Shown: positions 11,533 to 23,349, numbered from the stretch's first letter. The stretch: 64,000 nt of DNA from Pelobates cultripes (GCA_933207985.1 OW240916.1:83714997-83778996), one strand, 5' to 3'. Numbers and translations: made by a program. Notes: generated from the sequence alone by a model not told the origin.

Positions 11533-12305
11533 AATTATCAAGATTTAATTCTAATAGTAGATGGGTGTAGCGCTTAAATAGTAAATCTTAGCATGCAGTG
11601 ATTGCTTACCCCTTTTATACAAGTATGGAAATCCTGATGTACTTGAATACATAAAAAGGGGAACAGTGCAGATGGTACTTGTACATAAATAAAAATGCAA
11701 ACAAATATAAGAATAAAAAAAACTTACAATTTACAGAGCCTGAGAATTAAGGCTCTATATAAGTGCGGTGGTGCTCATATAGCTGGCACCTCACCTTCTT
11801 CATATGAATTTTTCTCTCGGGACAAGACAGAAAAAGCAAAGAAAATTATGGTGCAGTATATCTCTGAAAGTAGTGTAAAAAGAGGACTCTCACCTTCATT
11901 AGCTTTAAGGTGGGAATGCTTGGTGTCAATATTTAGGGGTGACACTCCCCTAGCTGGTGTTAGAACATGAAATTTGGACTAATTATATAGATAGACAGAC
12001 AAGAGTGCTAAAAACTGATACTAACTCAACAAAATGAATTTAAAAAGAATAAACAATATACATTGAAATAAATCAAATATCAAGCACTTATCAGTCTCTA
12101 AGGTCTAGTTCTGATATGCCAAACAAGTTTCACTGATGTGGGCTTCCTCAGTTGGCCGTAGAACCACTCCCCCCTCCCCCCCCCTTTTATGTATCCAAGT
12201 ACATCAGCATTTCCATACCTCAATAAAAGGGGTAAGCAATTATTGCATGCTAAGATTTACTATTTAAGCGCTCCACCCATCTATTAGGATTAAATCTTGA
12301 TAATT
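11533..12305. repeat. Inverted repeat element with about 125-bp arms
   Basis: The left arm (about 11533-11664) and right arm (about 12181-12305) are inverse copies. Both carry AATTATCAAGATTTAAT, a block with AGCGCTTAAATAGTAAATC, and a CCCCTTTTAT block. The middle is unrelated unique sequence with a hammerhead-like CTGAGGA...GAAAC motif on the minus strand (12127-12151). The open frame at 11695-11970 is not recognisable as a protein. The layout resembles two Penelope-type terminal repeats in opposite orientation, or a foldback transposon. Confidence 0.6.
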
Positions 12306-12909
12306 GTTTGATTTGGTATTAAGGTGAGGGGGAAAATTATTCCCTCACGGGTGTGTAAGAGCAGCTACTCCTATCTTGACACTTCCAAGCGCTTTTTACA
12401 CACTTACTCCATGTGAGTTTTCCTTTTTCATCTACGTAAAAATTTAAAATAACAGTCTGAAAATAAATGTTCTTTTTAAAGTTAGATGTGTACCTCTTAT
12501 TGGTTTAGATTCAGGGGCCTTCCATTTTCAATGTTAAAAAAAATAAATTAAATAAAAGTCTTTAAACTTACAGAAGCTTCTGTTTAGATTGTCAGTAACT
12601 GGCGATGTTGGTCTCGGCAAGTGCTTTTCATAGAGAAGCATTGTGGGCCTGTGGTGCAAATGAAGCAATCGCCACGCTTCATCTAGAGTCTAATGTTTCT
12701 CACAGAGAAGCATTGAATACAATACTTTTCTACAAGAAGCATTTGCTGTCAGTCTAGGCACAATATAAACCATGTTTTGAGTGAGTAAAAAAATGGACAG
12801 GATCTTTGGACTAATACCACTTCATTAAGACGAAGCGGTTTTAATGTTTAGAGTGTCCCTTTAAATTAAAAGTTTATTTTTACTTACGTAAAGTTTATTT
12901 TTTGTACAG

Positions 12910-13027
12910 ATTGTTAAACGTTCTTTAGAGGTATGGGGCTCAGAAGAAGCTATTGAAGAAGCTAAAGAAACAAGGAAGGACAATAGAGACAAAATGAAAC
13001 AGAAGAAATTTGATAAAAAGGTTAAAG
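12910..13027 (+). CDS. XPA: XPA exon 5
   Basis: A TTTTTTGTACAG acceptor precedes it and GTAACA follows. The 118-bp exon starts in phase 0 with [19 protein letters not shown] and continues [20 protein letters not shown], leaving one base of a split codon that the next exon completes as E. This is the basic extended helix at the end of the XPA DNA-binding domain, which helps hold duplex DNA. Substitutions against mammals are conservative and the frame is clean. Confidence 0.95.
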
Positions 13028-13789
13028 GTAACAAATTGGGACTCTGTGGCACACTTTTTTTTTTTTTTTCATTTTAATAAGTTTGACTCACCCAAATTAC
13101 AAAACCCGTTATTATCTTCATAAATGTGTCTTAATAATATATTGGATGGATCTGAGATTATACGTCATACTTCAGCATTGCAGTGTTTTTTTTAAATTTT
13201 ATTTTATTAACATTATAGAAAAGACATGCAAACAGTAACGATTGTGTGAGGAAACATCAATAAAATACTGCATGTTTTGAAGTAAGCAAAAGACAAATGG
13301 GTACAAGGTGTTTATAGCGGTTTTTTTTTTGTTTGTTTTAAGTTGTCTTTCAACGTATCTTCATATATAGGATATGATGCTGTGAATCTAAAATATGAAT
13401 GAACATATTAAAAACTGATCAATCTTACAATCACAGTGAATAAATGCAGAAAACATACCAGACTTGAAAACAATCCACACCGTCCCCTCGATCTGAAGCT
13501 ATAAAAAGCTTTATTTGCACTCTCAAGAACGTAGAACTGCATCACGGGGTCAGCCAAAGCAAAAACTTTATGCGTCCTTACTCATATGAGTACCAATAGG
13601 CTCTGTAGGCTCTCTTATTTCCCCAAGTCAGGTGAACCCTAACAGTACCAAGCTAAAAAATATTTATTGGTAGCATTTCAAAGAAATGTACAAATGTGGG
13701 AGATGTATATGTTGTTGTCTTATGTGAAAAGGCTCAACTTTATAGTCCACCACAAGAAATACGATTTAGAATACTGAACACTATATTAT

Positions 13790-14001
13790 TATTATTGGCA
13801 TTTATATAACGCCATCAGATTCCGTAGCGCTTTACAATATTATAAGGGGTGGGGGAGGGGTATTTAACTATAAATAGGACAATTACAAGAAAACTTACAG
13901 GAATGATACGTGGAAGAGGACCCTGCTCAAAAGAGCTTACAGTCTATATAAATTGTAGAACTAGGAATGCGGTTTATCTCATCACATGCCGGCTCCTCCG
14001 C
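13790..14001 (+). repeat. Interspersed repeat (GTAGCGCTTTACAAT / AGAGCTTACAGTCTA family)
   Basis: The segment contains TCCGTAGCGCTTTACAAT and GGACCCTGCTCAAAAGAGC followed by TTACAGTCTAT. A diverged second copy is at about 37588-37745 (TCTGTAGCGCTGTACAAT ... GGGCCCTGCTCAATGAGC). Two separate copies show it is a dispersed family; its class is not clear from sequence. The L1 at 14019-16102 inserted just after this copy. Confidence 0.65.
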
Positions 14002-14018
14002 CCTGTAATACTATATTT

Positions 14019-16102
14019 TTTTTTTTTTAAATTCTTTATTTTTCTTTGTGCATGGAGTAACAAATCATTTGTAAATGCCACAGCAGCATATTTAAAAAAT
14101 GTGAACACAGTAGCTGTACATTTATGGCATAAGATTATCAGCACAATTTTTAATTGTTAAGTTATGAACAAGCTAAACGTAATGCAAGATTAACCCACGT
14201 TTGTTAGTAGCAGTAGTATTTGCATATTCGTAGAGTATTAACCAGCTTAATTAAATGATTATACTGTCAGAATAGATATATGTAAGACAATTGAGAATAA
14301 GTAATGCTTGACAGTTATAGGTTAACTACGTTAGTACCAGTGGGATGTGGTAACATGCTTTCATGTTTCAGGGTTAGAATACGTTGAGGCTCTGACACAT
14401 AAAGATTTATAACGCATGAGAACATTTATGTTAAAGTAGACCGCTGATCACTAGCTATGCATATTGGGTAAATCTGTAAACAGGTAGATCTAAGCTAATG
14501 AATATCATGAGTTATAGTTACAAATAACACCAGGATAGTCTTGTTTATATATCGTATGGTCCAGTTAGGGAGTAGTGTTCAGAGTAGTGAGAGAGATGGG
14601 AAAACATGACTGGTATAATGTGTGCTTTAGCACGATTGTATGATAGGTACATGTTAAGTAAGTCAGTGCCCTCATTGGTGTTGTTTAAAGATCCCCTGTT
14701 ACCCGGGGGAGGGGGGGAAGATTTCGAATGGCTTTACCTGAGTGGCTATAACGTGCCCTTGGTTGCCAGCACTAGTGTGAGTTCTGTCATAAAATGTCGG
14801 CATTAAAATTTTAAACATATATACATCATAACTGGTTCGTGAGTCCAGGGGGTGCAGCGGGTGATGCTGTTTAAAGTACACTGGTCTGGATACTAGGTAG
14901 CTTCAAGACTGCGTCTGGCGTTGGTTACCGCGGTGATCGCTGTTTCGGCTCTTCTAGGGACGAATGGGGTCGCTGTTGCGGGATTCCAAGCGGTGCTGTG
15001 TGCCAGCGTGGTTCTGTTCTCCGGTGGAGGGTGAGCGAGCGGGGGAAGTCCCAGGGTCGGTAGCAGTTCATTTGCCTCCTGTAAGTCCTGGATCGTAGAG
15101 GTCGCATTCCCGTGGTGGATTAACAGTGTGCGCGAACCTCTCCAGTGGTAGGTGATTTTATGTTGGCGTAGGAGGGCTGTAAAGGGTTGAAGTGTGCGTC
15201 TCCACGCCAGGGTGGGCCCCGCCAAGTCCGCGTAAAAAGATAGCTGCATATTTTCAAACGGGTACGGTGATTGGTTCCGCGTAGCCTGCATTACCGCCAC
15301 CTTGTCTCCGTGATTTTGGAAGCAAGCCAGGAGGTCTCGTGGGGCCTTTGGTGGGGCCTTGGCTGCTCGTGGTAGGCGAAATACATTTTCGATGGGTACC
15401 TGTCTGGCTTGCTTGTGAGGTAGAAGTGACTGCATTAGTCTCCGCAATGTATGTGGGAGTTCAGACTCCGGTATCTCCTCTCCTATGCCTCGGATTTTTA
15501 TGTTCCGGCAGCGACTCCGATCCTCTAAGGCTGCTATACGCTGCTCGTATGTGGATTGCTGTATTTTGATCTCCTGGACCGTTTGTTGTAGGGCTTGAGT
15601 GTGTTGTTTGGTGCACTGGGAGTCTGCCTCCAGTGTGCCCAGCCGGCCCGTTAGGCCTTGTAGGTCCTTGCGTAGTTGGGCCATGTCGGCCTGTATGGTT
15701 AGTCGGAGATCTGCTAGGAGGTCTTTCATGACAGCAACGGTCACTGGTGAGGAGTCTGCTTGCGGGGGTGACTTGCGAGGTGGTATTTCCTCATGCGGGT
15801 GTTCCATCTCAGTCTCTGTGGTGAAATCATCAGAGATATCCGAGCCGTAGTCGTTGTAAGCGGCCATGTTGGGGCCTTGGGCGCTAAGCGCCTGCTTCCA
15901 CATGTCGCCAATGCTGTGGTGCTGCCGCGGGTTGTCGGGCTTAGATTTTTTAGTTTTGCGGCCCATATCGTTGGTAGATGCCTGCAGGTCGTTTTGGAAC
16001 CGGTTTCGTTGGGCTGGGTTCGTGTTAGCTGGTCCAAACTACTTTTTGGCAGCGGAGCTCGCTAGGCATGCAGCCATTCAGGTCAGTTGCTTGGCTCCGC
16101 CC
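14019..16102 (-). mobile_element. ORF1-only L1 element (half-L1) with target duplication
   Basis: A 17-bp direct repeat, CCTGTAATACTATATTT, flanks the insertion at 14002-14018 and 16103-16119. On the minus strand it starts GGGGCGGAGCC, has a short leader, one intact ORF1 (15966-14893), about 870 bp of noncoding tail, AATAAAG and a poly(A). No endonuclease or RT can be found in the tail. Clean ends show it was retroposed as this 2.1-kb unit rather than broken in place. Confidence 0.85.
14893..15966 (-). CDS. L1 ORF1p-like RNA-binding protein (intact)
   Basis: L1 ORF1p is a trimeric RNA-binding chaperone that packages LINE RNA. This 357-residue frame is complete. It has a basic start (MGRKTKKSKP), an acidic low-complexity stretch (about 40-65), a heptad-rich coiled coil (about 80-148), the LEDRSRCRNIKIRGIGEE junction (147-164) into an RRM-like domain (about 154-235), and a C-terminal domain with a QATRNQ-type segment and the HKITYHWRGSRTLLIHH block. 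An alanine/proline/threonine-rich tail follows. It is longer than the 303-residue ORF1p at 18434-19345 and clearly diverged from it. The start was chosen because it follows the short leader and is the first ATG of the frame. No stop or frameshift is seen, unlike neighbouring LINE copies. Confidence 0.9.
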   Translation of the reverse strand: MGRKTKKSKPDNPRQHHSIGDMWKQALSAQGPNMAAYNDYGSDISDDFTTETEMEHPHEEIPPRKSPPQADSSPVTVAVMKDLLADLRLTIQADMAQLRKDLQGLTGRLGTLEADSQCTKQHTQALQQTVQEIKIQQSTYEQRIAALEDRSRCRNIKIRGIGEEIPESELPHTLRRLMQSLLPHKQARQVPIENVFRLPRAAKAPPKAPRDLLACFQNHGDKVAVMQATRNQSPYPFENMQLSFYADLAGPTLAWRRTLQPFTALLRQHKITYHWRGSRTLLIHHGNATSTIQDLQEANELLPTLGLPPLAHPPPENRTTLAHSTAWNPATATPFVPRRAETAITAVTNARRSLEAT

Positions 16103-16761
16103 CCTGTAATACTATATTTATGAGCTTTCGAACATGGCAATTAATTTCAAAAGGCTGTTTACATACCCCAAAAACAGTACTAGTGTTCACAAATGTGTAG
16201 TAGCATTGGTAAGGCAATCATAATTGTCAGTGAGTTGCTTGCAAGCCTTTGTCAGGTTCTTATTAACTGTGCAGTGAAAAGATTAACATTTGACATTCTA
16301 TCAAAATCAGAGCACTGTATTTCTCATGGCAGTATGCCACCAAGATTGGATCGTCTCGTTGAGGATCCAGATTCACAGACTCACATGTAGATATTGTGAC
16401 CAACCTTTCTTTAAAATGATTCTCAGGTATTCAGCGTTGTCCAAATGTTGACAAAATTAATATAGCTAATGCCAAAGAGAGACTTCCACATTACCAGTAC
16501 AGCGAGCAGGTGCATGGCTGCCTAAACACCTACTGTTTCTGACAAACCACTAAAATGGTTTGACCCCCCAAGCTGGCAGATTGTACCTGCAGGCCAATTG
16601 CAACAAAACCACTACAAGTGGCACTAATGATTATACTGCCCCTTTAAGACTTTGCATTTTTAACCATGATAATTACCTGATTAATCTCTATTGATGTCTT
16701 TTTACAAGTAAACACGTCAGCCTTTTACTTTAATGTTTTTCTGTTTGTTTTTTTTACCTAG

Positions 16762-16910
16762 AACTGCGCCGTGCTGTCCGAAGTAGTTTATGGAAAAAAG
16801 ACATTGGTGGGCACCAGCACGACTATGGTCCGGAAGAACACATAGAAGAAGATATGTACAAAAAGACATGCAAGACATGTGGGCATGAACTAAATTATGA
16901 GAAAATGTGA
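16762..16910 (+). CDS. XPA: XPA exon 6 (C-terminus and stop)
   Basis: After a TTTTTTTACCTAG acceptor the exon reads [20 protein letters not shown], then [28 protein letters not shown] and TGA at 16908-16910. Its 149 bp fits the phase left by exon 5. This is the TFIIH-interacting C-terminus with the conserved CxxCGHEL motif near the end. The ending GHEL-YEKM is diagnostic for XPA. Confidence 0.96.
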
Positions 16911-16954
16911 GCATTTAAAATGGGGGGAGGGGAAAGATTTTTTTTAATCTTTGT

Positions 16955-16960
16955 AATAAA
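16955..16960 (+). terminator. XPA polyadenylation signal
   Basis: AATAAA lies 45 bp after the XPA stop codon. It would give a very short 3' UTR. Longer alternatives cannot be excluded. Confidence 0.7.
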
Positions 16961-18249
16961 ATATGTAACTGCAAGTAATTGCTTCTGTTAGTGTGTTTTA
17001 TAACAAGTAGACCGTCTAAAGTGAACCTGCCATGACAGATTCACTTTGAAAGGAACACTCCAGACACCACCATAACGTCATTTTAGCGAGGGCATCGTTT
17101 TACCTTAATTACATATCTTTCTAATGTATTTTTGTCAATGGGAAGCCACACTGAAGCCGTGGTTGAAGAAGGGAGACACAGGGGGACTTTAAGGATGAGT
17201 GTCATCTGGAGAACTTTGGTGTTAAACTTTTAATTAGAAGTTTAACCCATTAAGATAAGATGGTGCCCAGGACCTCCAGGCATCAAAACAACTTAATAAA
17301 GATGAATTGAGTGTTTCAGAACCATCATGCTGTGAGGTCGATGAGGGTGACACTATTTTAACACCCACCAGTCCTGCCTAGCCGTCACCATAAAGGTCTA
17401 TACCAGGGGTAGGCAACCTTTAAGCAGCACTGTGCCAAAATAAGATTGTGATGTCCCATAGCGTGCCAGTCCTATTTTTTTTAAATTGAGGTGTGTATGT
17501 TGCCATATTCTGCTTGTGTTATTTATACTGCAGTTGCTTTGTATCGTGCATGTATGAGCTGTTATATTGTATATGTTAACAAGTAGTTTGTGGTGTTGTG
17601 TATGATAGCTATGAATGTGGGCTGTTTGTATTATTTGTATGAGTGGCGGGTTATTCTACATGTCTGTCTATATCTAGCAGTGTGGGTGGCTTCCCTGGGT
17701 TCCAGTGGGGAACAGGCTGGCCAGGTACATGTCAAGGACGGGAGCTGGAACATCAGCTGCGGGCTGCTCTGCCCAGTGTGGTTTCCCATTCACAAGTGCT
17801 GGGAGGAAGTGATCTGAGATCACTTCCTCTATGTGCTACAATGCATAAATTGAGGATTGTCCTTCACCACCTTTTTGTATTAGCAGATATCTGAAGTTTC
17901 ACTGGGACTCCTGATAGGCCAGAGCCTGTTTGGCTCTGACAGCCTCGAGTACCCCTGCTTTATGCCAAGAATTAATTGACATGTGCAGAAGGGACCATAT
18001 TTGGGAACATTAAATTAAAATATATGCATTTCTTTTAGCATAACGTATAGAATAGATGAAAGGTTCTGCTCTTTAATTTAAACCTTGGTTGCTTATACCA
18101 TGGCACACACTTTTAAAAACATTAAATTTCTGTTCTTCAATTATAAGTGCTGTTAGCTTATGCTCACGCAGAGCATATCTGGCAGTTGCCAGTGTTGATT
18201 AACTGTATGTGGACTAGATGTATTTAACACTTAAAAAATGTAACATGTG
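16961..18249. other. XPA 3' flank / intergenic
   Basis: No gene is recognised. It contains MITE-like sequence (GGAACACTCCAGACACC near 17052), the hAT element at 17404-17957, and the left target duplication of the L1 (18241-18249). Confidence 0.5.
17404..17957. mobile_element. Non-autonomous hAT element, CAGGGGTA ends
   Basis: It begins CAGGGGTAGGCAACC and ends GAGTACCCCTG, so the terminal CAGGGGTA is mirrored. The 8-bp flanks GTCTATAC and CTTTATGC agree at 5 of 8 positions, a decayed hAT-type target duplication. There is no transposase; the open frames inside show no known motif. Confidence 0.65.
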
Positions 18250-18433
18250 GGGGCGTGGCCTAACACCCGAGCTGCATGGACGTGTCTCCTTAGAGCTCCG
18301 AGGAGATACACGCTAAAGGAGAAAAAATAACCGGGCTACATAGAGTCTACTTGTACAATACGCAGGCAGAACCGGTGCAATATCTCACCGGAGTGCCAAG
18401 AAGCCGACAAAAGCGGACAAAGCATCCTTCTTT

Positions 18434-19345
18434 ATGGCTAAAGCCGTGAGTAACAGACCACGCGAGGGAATCCAAGATGGCGGCAGCCAAGGATCGAGGG
18501 AAGGCTCTCCGTCTCCCCCCTCCTCACCTACCTCACTATTAGAGGATAGCACCCTCACGATAGCGACAATGAAGTCATTCATGGCGGACTTCACGTTGCA
18601 AATTCAAAGCACCATTACAGGCCAACTGAAAATGCTAGCAGGCGGACTCAGGAGGGACATACCGGACCTGGGCCTACGCACGTCCCACATTGAGAACACA
18701 ATCAGTAAGCATGCCTCAGCACACAACAGCATGGCCAACCAGCTCCGCCATCTGCAACAGGCCCTTAAAGAACAAAACCTGAAAATTGCTGATCTGGAAG
18801 ATAGATCCAGAAGAAATAATCTGCGCATCAGGGGCATCCCTGAATCCGTCACGAATGAGGCCTTACACAACTACATCCAAACCTTTTTCCTGGACCTACT
18901 ACCTGAAGTACACCCAGACCAAGTGGTCCTAGATAGGACCCATAGACTCAGGAGGCCCCAACACCTCCCAACTTCGGCTGCTAGAGATGTCATTACCAGA
19001 GTGCATTTTTTCCACATCAAGGAGAAAATCGTCAAAGCTACCAGAAACAACAACCTACCGTCCCAGTATGGAGGCCTAAAGATCTTCACGGACTTGTCAG
19101 CGCACACACTCCAATTCCGCAAGTCATTAGCCCCTATCACCACCACACTGAGAGCACACGAGGTTCCGTACCGATGGGGCTTCCCAGCTAAACTTATCGT
19201 CCATCATGACAACTCAAACCATCCCATCACATCCGCGGAGGAGGGCATGAAGAAACTGGCAGATTGGGGACTCCCTAAACCGGACGCGCCAGTACAACCT
19301 GCGGCAAAGATACCCAGACTGTCCGAGGACTGGTCCACTGCCTAA
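18434..19345 (+). CDS. L1 ORF1p (intact)
   Basis: 303 residues. A disordered Ser/Pro-rich N-terminus is followed by a coiled coil (about 45-122) and the LEDRSRRNNLRIRGIPES junction (121-138), which is the signature entry to the RRM-like domain. RTHRLRRP (168-175) and KATRNN (201-206) are conserved RNA-binding elements, and the C-terminal domain ends near residue 285. The frame has no stop, so it survived although ORF2 in the same element is broken. ORF2 starts about 370 bp downstream. Confidence 0.92.
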   Translation: MAKAVSNRPREGIQDGGSQGSREGSPSPPSSPTSLLEDSTLTIATMKSFMADFTLQIQSTITGQLKMLAGGLRRDIPDLGLRTSHIENTISKHASAHNSMANQLRHLQQALKEQNLKIADLEDRSRRNNLRIRGIPESVTNEALHNYIQTFFLDLLPEVHPDQVVLDRTHRLRRPQHLPTSAARDVITRVHFFHIKEKIVKATRNNNLPSQYGGLKIFTDLSAHTLQFRKSLAPITTTLRAHEVPYRWGFPAKLIVHHDNSNHPITSAEEGMKKLADWGLPKPDAPVQPAAKIPRLSEDWSTA

Positions 19346-19717
19346 CCTGGAGGCTGAGTATACACTGCATAACTACTAGTTCACTATCTCAATAACCGCT
19401 ATACATATGTTTATATGCTATGCCTTTGTCACTTGCCTAACTTAGTCCCAAAGCTGCTAATCAGGGTCCTGCATGTTTAAATGTTTAAATGTATATTCGT
19501 TGTGTGCCATATGTAACCTGTCCGGTGAACGCAACAACTTTTTTAGTTGACGGCTAGAATTGACGCTGCCCACTGGCAACCATAAGCTAGGACACACCAC
19601 CCTTGCCACAACTGAGTACAGGAGAGACAGGACATTAGGGCATACTGGCTGGGCTTCATGTAAAGTGTTTTTTTTCCACCCCTACACAACTGGTCAATAA
19701 CCAAACCACTATCTCCC

Positions 19718-22700
19718 ATGCATGGCTCCTTTCCCCCCCCCACCCCCAAGATACGGTCAGCATTACACCAAACTGACCGAGGGCCACGTCATGAAATGGC
19801 ATGTATTCAGGAGACCCATTTTAAGTCATCACTGGAACCAAAGCTATTTAATAAACACTACCCCACTCAATATCACTCTAAATCCACTAACAAAACAAAA
19901 GGGGTGTCGATTCTCATTAGCAGGGATATAGCCATGACTGTTCAGAGGCAATACATTGACCCGCAAGGAAGATTTATTATTTTAGTGGGCCTCTTTAATG
20001 CCACACACTACACGCTGGTTACGGCTTATTTCCCCAACTCTGACCCAGTGGGCTTTTTGACCACACTTCTCCAGACAGTGGAGGACTACCGTCAGGGAGG
20101 CCTCATTCTGTGTGGGGACCTCAACTTTATCCAATCACCGCAATTGGACACTTCGGCTAAACCATCTCGCAATAGGGGTAGACGCCTCTCCAACACTTGC
20201 AAAAACATCACCGCCCTCATCTCGAAACATGGTCTCTACAATGGCTGGAGAACCACACACCCCACAGAGAGAGACTACACATTCCACTCAGGGGTACACA
20301 ATTCCTATTCCCGCATAGATGCGTTCCTGCTTGACGGTACATCACTAGCCCAAATGGCAAATTGCAGCATAGGAACACTTGCTTGGTCAGACCATTGCCC
20401 AGTCTACATTACACTACATGACACTTTCCAATTCAGGGGAAAAGGGACATGGAAGCTTAATGAGTCACTGCTATCTGATGATGCCTTTGCCGGCACTGTA
20501 AAAACCGAATTAGACTACTACTTCCGCCTGAATAGCGGGGGAGATGTATCTGAAACCTCGGTCTGGCTGGCCCATAAGGCAGTCGTACGAGGTTTATTCA
20601 TTAAGTGATCCGCGTACCTAAAGAGACAGAGACAGGGGGAGCTCCTCCAGTGCCATGAGCGAATTGCGGAACTGTCAGGCAGAAATAAGGCCAACCCCAC
20701 CAGGGAGCTAGCTGCGGAAATCCAACAAACATACCGCAAATTACACACACTGAACGCGATGAAAACCGCGTACCTATTGAACAGATTGAAAGCTAATACC
20801 ATGCCAGCTTGAAAGCCTACAAATACCTGGCGGCACGGTTGCGAGATAGACTATCGACTAACAAGATAGCGCACATACTAGGGGAAGACGGGACAAAAAA
20901 ACTGAGGCCACAAGAGATTAGCGATACATTCGCCCAATTTTACTCTAAATTATACAATCTGAAAGATGACCCCAACACACACACCCCCACAGACGTAGAA
21001 GTGAAAACATATCTTGACCGCATTAAACTACCTAGCTCTCCAATCTATACTATAAAAAATACACCTCCACTTTAGCTCCACACCTGTTGGAAACCTTTCA
21101 CCAGGCGATGGAGAGGGGAACACTGCAGACAGAAATGCTACTAGCCACTATAGTGACCCTGTCAAAGCCAGGTAAACCGACTGACAGCTGCAAAAATTTC
21201 CGTCCCATTTCCTTACTTATTATGGACGCTAAACTATACGCAAAGATTTTAGCAAACTGACTTGCCCCCCTGCTACCCTCTCTTATCAAGGACGACCAAA
21301 CCGGTTTTGTAAAAGGCAGACAGGGCCTGGATAATACTCGCAAACTGGCAGTGATACTCCAGCAGCTCAGAGGGACCAGACAGGGCGGTCTACTACTTGC
21401 ACTAGATGCCGAAAAGGCGTTTGACCGCCTTGGCTGGCCCTTCCTTAAAGGGGTTTTAGAGGCGTATGGGGTCCCACCCCGAGTTAGCCAACAAATATTT
21501 GCACTCTACGCAAGCCCCTCAACACAGGTGCTCCAATCAGGGTTCCTCTCCTCCCCATTCCACATAACGAACGGGACGCGGCAGGGATGTCCGCTTTCCC
21601 CATTGCTGTACGTTTTGGCTTTAGAGCCCTTATTAGAGGGGATTAGAACAAATGACGAAATCCAGGGAGTGAATGTCTGCCACAAGATAATCAAAGTAGG
21701 GGTTTACGCAGACGACATATTACTATACCTAACATATCCACACACCACGCTTCCAGTAGTTATGCGGATGATAGCAGACTATGGGAAGGTGTCCTGTTAT
21801 TCTCTCAACACATCCAAAACACAGGCACTATGCATATCTCTTCCAAATACCCTGGTCAAACAACTCCAACAGACCTACAAATTCGAATGGAGGACGGACA
21901 CCCTTAAATACTTAGGGATTACATTTATGAGGGCCCATACAGACCTATTCGCTGCCAACTATGTGACTGTATGGAATAGCTGCCATACCCTACTTAAGAA
22001 ATGGTCCCCCATGTTCTTGTCTTGGACAGAGAGGGTCATAGCGATCAAAATGTCGATCCTCCCTAGACTGCTCTACTTGTTTCACAATTTGCCACTGGAG
22101 CTCCTCAGGTCCTTCTTTAAAACGGTCCAATCGGACATGAACCACTTTGTTCCCAAGCCCTGCTTAACGCGCCTAAGCATGAGGAGGGGATGGCGCTACC
22201 CAATATTCAAACGTATTACTACGCAACTATCATAGCCACTGCCCATCCCCATTTTCTTCACGACCCACCCCCGCAGTGGGTACACTTAGAGCGTGGGCTT
22301 ATGGCCCCACACGCCTTAGTCAATATAGAATGGATACCCAAAAAATTTAGACCAAAGCTGCCTCGAGCACCCCCAACGATTAGATTACTTTTGCAGATCT
22401 GGGACAAACATACAACCCTACTAAGTGGCCACACCGGCCTATCGTTGGCAACACCAATCACATCACTCGCATACTGCATCCCCATATTCCACGCCTTGCC
22501 GTGGCACACTCGAGGTGTCACCCATCTGGAGCACTTGTACAAACAGGGCGTGCTACTAAGCTTTGAAGTGCTAGAAAAGCAGTACTCACTGCCCAGGGCA
22601 TCCCATTACTCCTACATCCAGCTGAGATCTTTCCTGACCAAGCACCACTGTAGGGACGCTGCATCCAACACATTGCCCTTTACACCTAACGTATGGGAAA

Positions 22701-23349
22701 AAATGTGTATCACTGGGTTACTCCCCTCTATATGTAAACCGATCTCCATGAGTTACTCTCAAAGCACTTACCATTTGCTATCTCAAAAATAGCAGAGCTA
22801 TGGGAAACCGACCTAAACTGCTCTCTCCCAAACAAGAGTTGGGAACGCATCTTCCGATTACCTCGCCTCCTGATTAAATTGTCTATCCATATAGAACAGC
22901 ATTACAAGACGATGTATAGATGGTACATGGTACCGAGTAAACTACATAGAATATACCCAAACACCTCAAATGTGTGCTGGCAATGCAATGGAGCAGAGGG
23001 CACAGTCTTACATGTTTGTTGGTCTTGCCCTCGCATCCAGACCTTCTGGGCGGGTATCCACGAAATGGCACAGGCGGCAACAGGTTGCTCTATCTCCTTA
23101 ACAGCCCAACACCTTTTGCTAACTGACCTACCGAAGGGGCTACCTAAAGCTGTACAAAAACTCTTATTACATATCATACTGACAGCGCAGCAATCAATCG
23201 CTCAAAGCTGGAAACAAACAGCACCCCCCTGTGTACAACATATACTCACAGATCTGGATACACAATGCTTGTATGAGAAAGGATTAAAAGCATTATTCCC
23301 ACCTAACCTTGGAAACATGGGATATGTGGGACTCATGGAAATCGCGTAA
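19718..23349 (+). pseudogene. L1 ORF2 (endonuclease-RT), broken
   Basis: APE-type endonuclease: ACIQETHF, LILCGDLNFIQ, SYSRIDAF and WSDHCPVYI up to about 20430. A TGA at 20606 and a frameshift near 20810 follow. The connector reads SDTFAQFYSKLYNL. The segment that should carry PGPDG is deleted at about 21075, and a TGA sits at 21258. RT: NFRPISLL, LLLALDAEKAFDRLGW (motif A), NGTRQGCPLSPLL (B), VYADDILLYL (C). Frameshifts occur near 22190 and 22785. The C-terminus carries CWQCNGAEGTVLHVCWSCP, the Cys-His motif of L1/Tx1 ORF2. It ends at 23349. It cannot make a full protein. Confidence 0.9.

Larger units (their letters stand above)
4024..12909 (+). other. XPA intron 4 (8.9 kb)
   Basis: The intron is GT...AG bounded and is mostly filled by transposable elements: an L1 (4560-9630) with a nested solo LTR, a hAT-like MITE (10748-10915) and a long inverted repeat (11533-12305). 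A TTAA-type MITE end (GAGTGTCCCTTTAA) is at about 12855-12868, some 40 bp before the exon 5 acceptor. Confidence 0.85.
13028..16761 (+). other. XPA intron 5 (3.7 kb)
   Basis: It holds a poly(T)-flanked LINE/SINE 3' fragment near 13180-13320 (minus strand, AATAAAATAAAATTT end), a frog-type interspersed repeat (13790-14001) and the ORF1-only L1 (14019-16102). Positions 16120-16761 show no feature apart from the splice acceptor tract. Confidence 0.7.

Noticed and set aside
11695..11970. 91-codon frame inside the inverted repeat
   Set aside because: No domain; it lies in a noncoding repeat core and has no supporting context.
18871..19146. Antisense frames over L1 ORF1 and ORF2
   Set aside because: Shadows of the real + strand L1 frames.
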